9,731 nt of DNA, from NCBI GenBank assembly GCA_938045315.1, contig CALINM010000134.1:1-9731 (forward strand), written 5' to 3'. This document shows, in pieces, positions 1 through 6,928 of the stretch (position 1 is the stretch's first letter; each line of letters opens with the position of its first letter). The DNA is from an uncultured bacterium (lineage in GTDB: Bacteria > CALINM01). The notes beneath the pieces are model-generated. The model made no database searches and was not told the origin of the DNA. It was given only the letters and a program-made list of their open reading frames with translations. The translations under genes were made by a program, and so were the position numbers.

Positions 1-243
1 ATCATACCCAGAAATTTCTTTAACTTCTTCAAAATTTCTCTCAATAAACTTTCCGCTTAAAAAAATTGTTACAGGTAATTTTTCTTCTATCACATAATTA
101 AGGATTGCTCTATCAAAGTAACTCGGTGTCTTTGTTTCACAGGCATCGAAAGTTAAAGCTATTAATTTTTCATTTGTATCAAACTCTGTTATTATTTGAA
201 AATTCAAGATACTACTTATTAAAAGAGAAATCCATAAACCCAT
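1..243 (-). CDS. Polysaccharide deacetylase (NodB homology), N-terminal part, continues beyond left edge
   Basis: Reading the minus strand from the ATG at 243 gives 81 codons without a stop up to the window edge, so the gene is 3'-partial here. The first 16 or so residues are a hydrophobic export segment (GLWISLLISSIL), though it has no basic residue before the hydrophobic stretch. Residues 28-36 read LIALTFDAC, followed by E, P40, D44 and then PVTIFLSGKF (57-66). This is the first NodB block of the carbohydrate esterase 4 fold (the TFDDG region, then the second strand ending in a TFF-like motif). The enzyme would remove N-acetyl groups from an envelope glycan outside the cytoplasm. The second Asp of TFDDG is replaced by Ala-Cys, which I recall as the TFDxCE subfamily rather than damage. 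The start lies 2 nt after the helicase stop. The nearest Shine-Dalgarno-like AGGA is about 13 nt upstream, so translational coupling is likely. The family is fairly sure; the substrate is not known. Confidence 0.8.
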   Translation of the reverse strand, partial: MGLWISLLISSILNFQIITEFDTNEKLIALTFDACETKTPSYFDRAILNYVIEEKLPVTIFLSGKFIERNFEEVKEISGYD

Positions 244-245
244 AT

Positions 246-3083
246 TTAAAAATAAATCCTCACTAATATATTGTCAATCTCGCACAGCAAATATCCCTGT
301 TTTCTATATAATTCGAAAAGTTCTTTAACTAACTCAACATCTCTTTGGCAATATAGTTTTAGTTTTTCCATTTCACCATTTCTAAACCATTGGACAGCTT
401 GTATACCATCTGAAATTTTTTCGGATTCAAGATTTACTTGTGCTAAGTGCTGAAGGCTTTTTCTTATATTTGTTTTTTCTTTAATTTTTTTTAAAATATC
501 AAAAGTTTTTACTTTTAGTTTTTTACCATAATATGCCGATAGTACTTTCAGATCAAAATCATCAATATTATATCCCACAACCAAACTTGCATTAATTAGT
601 TTTTCTATAAGTATGTGTACATCTTTTTCTTCATAAAAATAAAATTTTCCCCCATCATAATCATACAAAACAGCTATAGAAACACCCATAAGATGGACAT
701 TTTGCCAACCACCAACTTCATGGGAAAGATATTTTGTCTCAAGATCAAAAAAAACGATGCCTCTGTCTGGAAAAATCTCGCTTTCATTTTTTATCAATTT
801 TTCAGTAATGTAAATTTCTTTTATATTTTCTTGTTCATAAATATTAATTTCTCCCATAAGACCTTTTAATAAGAATATTGAACCCTCCTTATCAAGTGGG
901 TAGTTTTGAGAACCACATTTTGGAGAGTGAATACAGGAAGGGCAACCAAATTCACATTCACATTTTTCAAGTAATTGTAATGTTTTTTCTAATAATTCGT
1001 TAAATTTGTTAAAACCTGATAATGCAAGTCCAGCACCACCTTCATACCCATCATATACAAAGATTGTGGAGCTATCTGTTTGTGGATGAAAGGGATAACA
1101 AATCCCACCTAAATCAAATCTGTCACAAAGAATTATTGCAGGCATAAGTCCAATCATAGCATGTTCTGTGGCATGAAGAGAACCCATAAGATGATACTTT
1201 TGTTCCTCAATTCTTTTAATTATTTTTTTTGGTATTCTCAAGATAAATCCCCTAGTCTCATAAGTATATGGTGGGAGATTCAACTCTTCCCTTCCAATTA
1301 AGTTCTGATTAAATAAATCTTTCTTTTCATAACCAGTTACTTTTTCAGTAACTTTTAGTTTGCCATATAACAATACATAGTTATCTTCAATTCTTTCCCT
1401 TTCTATATTCAAAATCTCAGTATCTTTTAAAACATAGGGCCTTGTAAAATAACTACCCCTATCTTCATCTACCCAGACTTCCTTTTTGTTTATATCAAGA
1501 TTTTTTACATAAAAACTTTCTCCTCTATGAAGGTATATGGCTCCAGGGTGACATTCTGAAAAAACTCTTGGAGCACTTATATTTCCTATAATCTTCTTTG
1601 TTTTAATATCAATAACTGAATATGTTACTCCAGATTCCCTAATATTTATTTTGAGATGGGGATTCCTCTCTTTAGTAAAATATGTTTTCCCATCCTGGGA
1701 TTGAAAAATAGAACCATCTCTTATATTTTCAAAAAGTATATCTTTAAAATCGTCAATTTCTTCATATCTAATAGGCATCTCATAGGCTGAACAAATCAGG
1801 TGCTGTTTAGCAATATATGGGTTCATGGGATCTACAATGATATCTTCATACTTTTTCTCAAAAAATTCATCAGGATTTTTAACATAATATTGATCAAGGG
1901 CATCTTGCTGCATAACCATAAATATTCCTGCTGGTGCAATACCTCTCCCTACTCTTCCGGCTCTTTGGAAGGTATTAATAATTGAACCTGGATAACCTAC
2001 GAGGATGCAAACATCTAAATTACCTATATCAATCCCCAATTCTAATGCAGAAGTTGCAATAACCCCTAATAATTCTCCATTAAAAAGTTTTTTCTCAATT
2101 TCCCTTCTTTCTTCAGGCAAGTATCCTGATCTATAAGAACTAACTTTATCAGATAATCGGGGATAGCTTTTTTTAAAATTATTATAAACTAATTCAGTAA
2201 TTTTTCTTGCCTTAGTAAAAACTATTGTCCTTATCCCAGCCTGTACAAAATGGGAAAATAACTTTACAGCAATCCTATAAGCAGTTCCAGACTCAACTGG
2301 ATTTACAAAGAAAAAATGCTTAATAGGATTTCCTGCTCCATTTTGCTTCACTATTTCAAAGTTAAAACCAAATAAACTTTTGTGAAACTGTTCTGGATTA
2401 CCAATAGTAGCAGAAGTAGTTATAAAAACAGGATCTACATCATAATAATTGAGTATTCTTAATAGTCTTCTTATCACCCAGGATATATGGCTACCAAACA
2501 CACCTCTATAAGTATGAACTTCATCAAAGACAATATATTTTAAGTTTATAAAGAAATCTTCCCATTTGTAATGGGATGGTAATATTCCATAATGTATCAT
2601 ATCAGGATTGGTTATTAGGCAATTGGGTAAGTTTTTTCTTATCTTTTCTCTTCTATAACCTGATGTATCACCATCGTATATTTCACATCGAAAAAAGGGA
2701 GTTACTTTTTCAGCATTTTTTATCAGTTTCTCTTTTTGATCTTGAGCAAGAGCCTTTAATGGATAGATTAGCAAAAACTTAGAATTTTTATCTTCTGAAA
2801 ATTTCTTCAAAATTGGTAGATGATAAGATAAGGTTTTTCCACTTGAAGTAGGAGTAGATATACATACATTTCTACCTACAAGAATTTTTTCAATAGCTAT
2901 TTTTTGATGGGTATATAACTTTATATTTTGTTTTTTACAAAACTCTTCAATAAAAAAATCGTTTAAATTAGCAAACTCAGGTTCTTTTGAATCTATTCTC
3001 TTATGATATACGTATACACCACTTTTTTTTAAACTTTCGGCACATTCTATTATCTTCTCTTCTATTCTCCTAAAATTAGCCAC
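246..3083 (-). CDS. MrfA/YprA-like DEVH-box helicase fused to an MrfB/YprB-like DEDDy exonuclease
   Basis: This 945-residue protein holds two enzymes. Residues about 50-400 are a superfamily 2 helicase: LYTHQ (56-60), Walker A TPTSSGKT (77-84), DEVH (187-190), SAT (224-226), SALELGIDIG (345-354) and QRAGRVGR (373-380). Residues about 400-745 match the MrfA/YprA C-terminal region (DUF1998), with HATEHA (637-642), DGYEGGAGLA (678-687) and a Cys cluster C708, C710, C714, C717, C723 that probably binds a metal. Residues about 773-935 form an RNase H-like 3'-5' exonuclease: FFDLE (D780, E782), VGYNIDDFDL (D844) and YCQRDV (Y911, D915), the DEDDy pattern. In Bacillus subtilis, MrfA and MrfB are separate neighbouring proteins that act together in mitomycin C damage repair; here they are one chain, without the long C-terminal part of MrfB. 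The start is GTG at 3083 with GGAG 7 nt upstream, overlapping the preceding gene by 22 nt. No later ATG precedes the helicase motifs. Domain calls are strong; the repair role is inferred. Confidence 0.93.
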   Translation of the reverse strand: MANFRRIEEKIIECAESLKKSGVYVYHKRIDSKEPEFANLNDFFIEEFCKKQNIKLYTHQKIAIEKILVGRNVCISTPTSSGKTLSYHLPILKKFSEDKNSKFLLIYPLKALAQDQKEKLIKNAEKVTPFFRCEIYDGDTSGYRREKIRKNLPNCLITNPDMIHYGILPSHYKWEDFFINLKYIVFDEVHTYRGVFGSHISWVIRRLLRILNYYDVDPVFITTSATIGNPEQFHKSLFGFNFEIVKQNGAGNPIKHFFFVNPVESGTAYRIAVKLFSHFVQAGIRTIVFTKARKITELVYNNFKKSYPRLSDKVSSYRSGYLPEERREIEKKLFNGELLGVIATSALELGIDIGNLDVCILVGYPGSIINTFQRAGRVGRGIAPAGIFMVMQQDALDQYYVKNPDEFFEKKYEDIIVDPMNPYIAKQHLICSAYEMPIRYEEIDDFKDILFENIRDGSIFQSQDGKTYFTKERNPHLKINIRESGVTYSVIDIKTKKIIGNISAPRVFSECHPGAIYLHRGESFYVKNLDINKKEVWVDEDRGSYFTRPYVLKDTEILNIERERIEDNYVLLYGKLKVTEKVTGYEKKDLFNQNLIGREELNLPPYTYETRGFILRIPKKIIKRIEEQKYHLMGSLHATEHAMIGLMPAIILCDRFDLGGICYPFHPQTDSSTIFVYDGYEGGAGLALSGFNKFNELLEKTLQLLEKCECEFGCPSCIHSPKCGSQNYPLDKEGSIFLLKGLMGEINIYEQENIKEIYITEKLIKNESEIFPDRGIVFFDLETKYLSHEVGGWQNVHLMGVSIAVLYDYDGGKFYFYEEKDVHILIEKLINASLVVGYNIDDFDLKVLSAYYGKKLKVKTFDILKKIKEKTNIRKSLQHLAQVNLESEKISDGIQAVQWFRNGEMEKLKLYCQRDVELVKELFELYRKQGYLLCEIDNILVRIYF

Positions 3084-3679
3084 GAAGGATCTCCGCCTGC
3101 CTGAATCAATTCATCATAAATATCTACGCTTATTTTTTTATTAAGTTCATCTAAAGAAGAAATTGTTATTTTTATTGTATTTTCAATATCTCTAAGCCTA
3201 TTTTCTAATGAAGCTGCTTCAGTAATACTTTGAGAATCACCAATAAAATATGCTCTATTCCTTGCACTTTCTAATTTTTTAGATATATCATCCCTCTGGT
3301 CTTGAAGGCTCCGCAGTTCTTTTTCTTTTGATAATTTTTCATCCAGAAGAGCTTTATACCTTGCACGCCAATAGGCTGATGTATTACCAAACTTATCTTT
3401 TTTAATCTCCATCCCTTTAAATTCCCCTTTAGGTTTTCCATCTTGCTTATCTTCCATCATAGGCACTGGCTCAATCTCTTTTTTAATCACAGATTTAGAA
3501 CGTACTTTATATTTTTCAGGGATTAAACTCTCATCATCTACAAAATGCATAACACCCTGATCATCTATATAGCTATGTATATTTTGAGCTATAAGCTGAT
3601 TAACAAAGATAGATAACATTAAAATCAATACTAATAAACTAATTTTTAGCCCTACACAACCCAAATATGTATATTTCAT
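3062..3679 (-). CDS. Exported DUF4124 domain protein with C-terminal coiled coil
   Basis: The protein has 205 residues when started at the ATG at 3679, which has a strong AGGAGG 5 nt upstream. A longer reading from 3703 adds only eight residues and lacks such a site. Residues 10-31 are a hydrophobic signal segment ending near LIAQ, so the protein is probably periplasmic or envelope-bound. Residues 34-58 (HSYIDDQGVMHFVDDESLIP) are the short DUF4124 module, a two-strand motif with the typical Y-x-D-x-x-G-x-x-H/F pattern. After a charged linker, residues about 104-185 are rich in heptad-like Leu/Glu/Lys and probably form a coiled coil starting with YWRARYKAL. The tail (AGGDPSWL, 194-201) resembles the conserved ends of such proteins in Deltaproteobacteria. 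The gene starts inside the comF end (41 nt overlap), and its own end overlaps the helicase start by 22 nt. The family has no established function; a structural or scaffolding envelope role is a guess. Confidence 0.85.
   Translation of the reverse strand: MKYTYLGCVGLKISLLVLILMLSIFVNQLIAQNIHSYIDDQGVMHFVDDESLIPEKYKVRSKSVIKKEIEPVPMMEDKQDGKPKGEFKGMEIKKDKFGNTSAYWRARYKALLDEKLSKEKELRSLQDQRDDISKKLESARNRAYFIGDSQSITEAASLENRLRDIENTIKITISSLDELNKKISVDIYDELIQAGGDPSWLILGE
3091..3094 (-). promoter_or_regulatory. Shine-Dalgarno site supporting the GTG start of the helicase-exonuclease
   Basis: The minus strand carries GGAG seven bases before the GTG at 3083. It sits within the last codons of the DUF4124 gene. 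The next Met in the helicase frame is at residue 162, past Walker A, so this GTG is the only sensible start. Confidence 0.65.
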
Positions 3680-4373
3680 TGCATCCTCCTTTTTTAAGAA
3701 CATAAGATGCTTCTCTAATTGTTGCAGTAGTTGTAATTATATCATCAACTAAAATTATTGTATCAACGCTATTTTTTTTAGCAACTGAAAAAGCACCTTT
3801 TATGTTTTTAAATCTTTCTTCCCTACTTAAGGTCATCATTGGTTTAATTTCCTTTACCTTTATAAGATAATTGTATAAAACAGGAATTTTAACTATTTTT
3901 GAAAGTTCATTTGCTATAAGATGGGATTGGTTATATCCTCTTAATATTTTTCTAGCCTTTGATAAAGGAACAGGAACAATAAAAGATTTTCTTAAATCTA
4001 AAGTTTTAAAAAAATTAATTACTTTTTCTTTTATTGGGACAAAAATTTTTGGTATGTAATAATACCTTTGCCTAAATTTAACATCCTGTATCAGATCTTT
4101 TAACCTACCCTCATACCAAAATGGTGCATAAACCTGTTTAAAATCCGGTGGATTTTTAAGACATTCTCCACACAAAAGGTTATTATTTAGATTAGCGCCC
4201 TGGAGGGGGGTCAAACACTTAATACAAGTATTCCCTTCGAGAAAAGGAAGTTTTAAAATACAAATATCACAGATAAATTTACCTGGCTCTCCACAAAAAT
4301 AGCATTTTTCACCTATCCAGAAAGATATAAAATTATCGAAAAAAGCATTAATCTGTTTGAAAAAGTGATACAC
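3639..4373 (-). CDS. comF: ComF family phosphoribosyltransferase-like protein with double zinc-ribbon N-terminus
   Basis: The protein has 244 residues. The N-terminal third carries four CxxC pairs (C24/C27, C35/C38, C50/C53, C68/C71), enough for two zinc sites, as in ComF/GntX proteins. The C-terminal half is a type I phosphoribosyltransferase fold: PVPLSKARKILRGYNQSHLIA spans 134-154 with the RGxNQ signature at 145-149, and the PRPP-binding loop TIILVDDIITTTAT lies at 205-218. ComF is needed for uptake of transforming DNA across the inner membrane in Bacillus and Haemophilus; in many other bacteria its role is unknown. The start is GTG at 4373, inside the gpmI end (26 nt overlap), with only a weak purine stretch upstream, so reinitiation after gpmI is likely. 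No other start codon lies between it and the first Cys pair. Whether this organism is naturally transformable cannot be told from this window. Confidence 0.92.
   Translation of the reverse strand: MYHFFKQINAFFDNFISFWIGEKCYFCGEPGKFICDICILKLPFLEGNTCIKCLTPLQGANLNNNLLCGECLKNPPDFKQVYAPFWYEGRLKDLIQDVKFRQRYYYIPKIFVPIKEKVINFFKTLDLRKSFIVPVPLSKARKILRGYNQSHLIANELSKIVKIPVLYNYLIKVKEIKPMMTLSREERFKNIKGAFSVAKKNSVDTIILVDDIITTTATIREASYVLKKGGCNEIYIFGLCRAKN
3685..3690 (-). promoter_or_regulatory. Shine-Dalgarno site that decides the DUF4124 gene start
   Basis: The minus strand reads AGGAGG, then five bases, then the ATG at 3679. It lies inside the last codons of comF, so ribosomes finishing comF or free ribosomes can start here. 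It is the best-matched ribosome binding site in the window and selects residue 9 of the longest open frame as the true start. Confidence 0.85.
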
Positions 4374-5883
4374 CCGTCATCTCTGGTGGCTTTTTTATAC
4401 CCATATATGATAATATGGTCGGTGCAATGTCAGCAAGTATTCCATTCCTTACCTTTAAGAGAGAACCATTACTGATGAAAAGAAAAGGTACAGGATTGGT
4501 AGTATGAGCTGTATGTGGTTTACCATCTTCTTCGGTCATCTGTTCTGCATTACCATGATCAGATGTAAGGAAAATAGTACCATTTTTCTCAAGTATTGCT
4601 GGAATTAGTTTTGATAAACATTTATCAAGTGCTTCCACCGCTTTTACAGCTGCTTCAAATACACCTGTGTGTCCAACCATATCCATATTAGCATAATTTA
4701 GCACTACGAACTCATAATTTTCCGTCTCCAATCTTTTCAATACTTCTTCGGTTACTTCATATGCACTCATTTCTGGTTTTAAATCATATGTTGCAACGTC
4801 TCTCGGGGATGGGATCAAACATCTATCTTCATAGGGAAAGGGCTTTTCTTCTCCACCATTAAAAAAATATGTTACATGAGCATATTTTTCAGTTTCAGCA
4901 ATTCTTAGCTGTTTTATTTTATGATTACTTAAAACCTCACCCAGTATGTTTTTTAAATTCTCAGGTGGATATGCTATATTAACATTTTTAAAAACTTCAT
5001 CATATAGCGTCATAGTTACATAATAAGCAATTTCAGGTCTTACGGCTCTCTCAAATTCAAAAAACTTATCTTCTGTTAATGCTCTTGTTAATTGTCTCGC
5101 CCTATCAGCTCTGAAATTGAAAAATATTACAACATCTTTCTTTACTATTTTTATATCTCCTTCCTGATTTATAATAGTGGGTTTAATAAACTCATCAGTC
5201 TCCCCTCTATCATAAGCTAATTTTACAGCATCTATTGCATTATCAGCATAAAAAGGAGCCTCACCCAGTGTTAGAGCGTCATAAGTTAATTTTGTCCTAT
5301 CCCATCTTTTATCCCTATCCATTGCATAGTATCTTCCTGATACGAGCCCAACTCTACCAAAACCTATCTTTTCCAAATAATTAGCCAATCTGGTTATGTA
5401 TTCTATACCACTTTTTGGAGGTGTATCTCTACCATCCATAAAACAGTGAATAACAACATCATAAAAACCTTTCATTCTTGCGAGTTCTAATAAACCTTTC
5501 AGATGATCGATATGAGAATGAACACCACCATCTGATAGAAGTCCCATTAGATGAACTTTTGAAGAGTTCTTCCTGGCTATTTCAAAAGCCTGATTGAGAA
5601 CAGGGTTTTTAAAGAAACTACCATTTTTTATATCTCTCGTTATTCTTGTTAAGTCCTGATAAACTATTCTACCTGCCCCAATATTTAAATGTCCTACTTC
5701 TGAATTGCCCATCTGACCATCAGGTAATCCTACATTTTCGCCTGAAGCTGAAAGCAAAGAATTAGGATATTTTTTAAAAAGTGCCTTTATAAATGGGGCG
5801 TTTGCTTCCTTAAAAGCATTTTTTGTTCTATTGGAATTATTAACGCCCCAACCATCAAGTATAATTAGATAAACTGGTATCAT
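4348..5883 (-). CDS. gpmI: 2,3-bisphosphoglycerate-independent phosphoglycerate mutase
   Basis: The enzyme interconverts 3-phosphoglycerate and 2-phosphoglycerate in glycolysis and gluconeogenesis, using two metal ions and a phosphoserine intermediate, in the cytoplasm. The 511-residue length is normal for the family. Visible signatures are LIILDGWG with metal ligand D10, the catalytic serine S61 in GNSEVGHLNIGAGR (59-72), HSHIDH (122-127), DGRDTPP (150-156), RYYAMDRDKRWDR (184-196), FFNFRADRARQL (254-265), NMDMVGHTG with D401 and H405, TSDHGNAEQ with D442 and H443, and H460 in AHTTNP. All metal and catalytic residues are present, so it should be active. The ATG at 5883 follows gpsA by 30 nt and has no clear Shine-Dalgarno sequence. 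Its end overlaps comF. It also pairs with gpsA as a triose-phosphate-linked enzyme, but co-regulation is only inferred from the tight packing. Confidence 0.98.
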   Translation of the reverse strand: MIPVYLIILDGWGVNNSNRTKNAFKEANAPFIKALFKKYPNSLLSASGENVGLPDGQMGNSEVGHLNIGAGRIVYQDLTRITRDIKNGSFFKNPVLNQAFEIARKNSSKVHLMGLLSDGGVHSHIDHLKGLLELARMKGFYDVVIHCFMDGRDTPPKSGIEYITRLANYLEKIGFGRVGLVSGRYYAMDRDKRWDRTKLTYDALTLGEAPFYADNAIDAVKLAYDRGETDEFIKPTIINQEGDIKIVKKDVVIFFNFRADRARQLTRALTEDKFFEFERAVRPEIAYYVTMTLYDEVFKNVNIAYPPENLKNILGEVLSNHKIKQLRIAETEKYAHVTYFFNGGEEKPFPYEDRCLIPSPRDVATYDLKPEMSAYEVTEEVLKRLETENYEFVVLNYANMDMVGHTGVFEAAVKAVEALDKCLSKLIPAILEKNGTIFLTSDHGNAEQMTEEDGKPHTAHTTNPVPFLFISNGSLLKVRNGILADIAPTILSYMGIKKPPEMTGVSLFQTD

Positions 5884-5913
5884 AGTATTATTTTATATCG
5901 ATTCATAATTTTT

Positions 5914-6924
5914 TTAAATAATAAATTCCCTTTCAAACTTTAATTGTCTCTGCATAAGCTCTTTTAAGGCAATAACTGGTGATTGATCTTTATAAATAAT
6001 ATTATAAACACTTTCTGAAATTGGCATCTCAACACCATATTTTTCCGCTAAATCTTTTACAGATTTAGATGTTTTAACACCTTCAGCAACCATTCTCATT
6101 TGTTTCTCAATATCACTAATTTTCATACCCTGCGCCAATTTAATACCCACCTGTCTATTCCTGCTAAGACTACCTGTACAGGTTAAAACCAGATCTCCAA
6201 CGCCTGATAATCCCTTGATAGTAAGTGGATTTGCCCCCATAGCAACACCCAATCTTGTCATCTCTGCAAGTCCCCGAGTAATAAGTGCTGCCATAGCATT
6301 ATACCCCAGATTCATACCTTCAGATATCCCAGCAGCAATAGCAATAACATTCTTAACGGCACCGCCGAGTTCAACACCTATAACATCATCAGAAGTATAT
6401 ATTCTAAAAAAATCATTAGAAAATTCTTTTTGAACAACCTGTGCTTTTTTTAAATCTTTTGAAGCAACCACAACAAGAGTAGGTTTTTTCTCAGCCACTT
6501 CTTTTGAGAAACTTGGACCTGAGAGAACACAGATGTTGCCAATGTACTCCTCTCCAAGCACTGATTCAATTAACTCTGACATTAATAGATTAGTTGTATT
6601 TTCAATTCCCTTTGCTACGGAAACAAAAATTATATTACTGCTCACATATGGTTTTAAATTTAAAAGAACATTTCTTAATACATGAGATGGAACTGCCAGA
6701 AACACTATATCAACTCCCTTTACTGCTTCTTCAATGTCCTGGGTGGGCTTTATATTCTCATTTAATTTTATACCGGGCATATAAATAGAATTTTCTCTTT
6801 TTGTCAAAATATCATTTAAGACATCCTTTTCATAAACCCATAAGAAAACTTCTTTGTGGATTAAAGATGTAAGGTTTGCAAGAGCAGTTCCAAAGCTTCC
6901 TGCACCTATAACAGAGACTTTCAC
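5914..6924 (-). CDS. gpsA: NAD(P)-dependent glycerol-3-phosphate dehydrogenase
   Basis: GpsA reduces dihydroxyacetone phosphate to sn-glycerol 3-phosphate, the backbone precursor for membrane phospholipids. The 336-residue length is standard. The Rossmann-fold dinucleotide motif GAGSFGTALA is at 7-16, followed by FLAVPSH (75-81), VAKGIE (103-108), LSGPSFSKEVA (134-144), the catalytic lysine K191 in GGAVKNVIAIAAGI (187-200), NAMAALITRGLAEM (209-222), GVGDLVLTC (241-249), SRNR (254-257) and EGVKT (281-285). Nothing expected of the family is missing. The start is GTG at 6924, set by a strong GGGGAGG seven bases upstream, which lies in the last codons of the preceding gene. In many bacteria gpsA neighbours plsY or der; here it sits between a helical protein of unknown function and gpmI. 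Confidence 0.98.
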   Translation of the reverse strand: MKVSVIGAGSFGTALANLTSLIHKEVFLWVYEKDVLNDILTKRENSIYMPGIKLNENIKPTQDIEEAVKGVDIVFLAVPSHVLRNVLLNLKPYVSSNIIFVSVAKGIENTTNLLMSELIESVLGEEYIGNICVLSGPSFSKEVAEKKPTLVVVASKDLKKAQVVQKEFSNDFFRIYTSDDVIGVELGGAVKNVIAIAAGISEGMNLGYNAMAALITRGLAEMTRLGVAMGANPLTIKGLSGVGDLVLTCTGSLSRNRQVGIKLAQGMKISDIEKQMRMVAEGVKTSKSVKDLAEKYGVEMPISESVYNIIYKDQSPVIALKELMQRQLKFEREFII

Positions 6925-6928
6925 TAAT

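Noticed and set aside
271-453. Plus-strand open frame of 60 codons
   Set aside because: Antisense to the conserved exonuclease end of the fusion protein; Ser-rich translation without motif.
615-869. Open frame of 84 codons on the plus strand
   Set aside because: Lies antisense within the helicase-exonuclease gene; low-complexity Ile/Phe/Asn-rich translation with no motif.
1800-2782. Plus-strand open frames at 1800-1985 and 2576-2782
   Set aside because: Both are antisense to well-supported helicase motifs and have no recognisable domain; typical chance frames in A+T-rich DNA.
3680-3703. Eight-residue N-terminal extension of the DUF4124 protein
   Set aside because: The ATG at 3679 has AGGAGG at ideal spacing and begins a normal signal peptide; the extension would add acidic residues before it.
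3871-4059. Plus-strand open frame within comF
   Set aside because: Antisense to the RGYNQ region of the phosphoribosyltransferase; no domain of its own.
5884-5913. 30-nt gap before gpmI as a promoter or terminator
   Set aside because: A+T-rich like everything around it, with an isolated ATCGAT palindrome but no hairpin with a T tract and no convincing -35/-10 pair.
6215-6788. Plus-strand open frames at 6215-6433 and 6594-6788
   Set aside because: Antisense to conserved gpsA motifs; the Ala/Pro-rich translation of the first reflects the reverse strand of the GpsA Gly/Ala-rich region.
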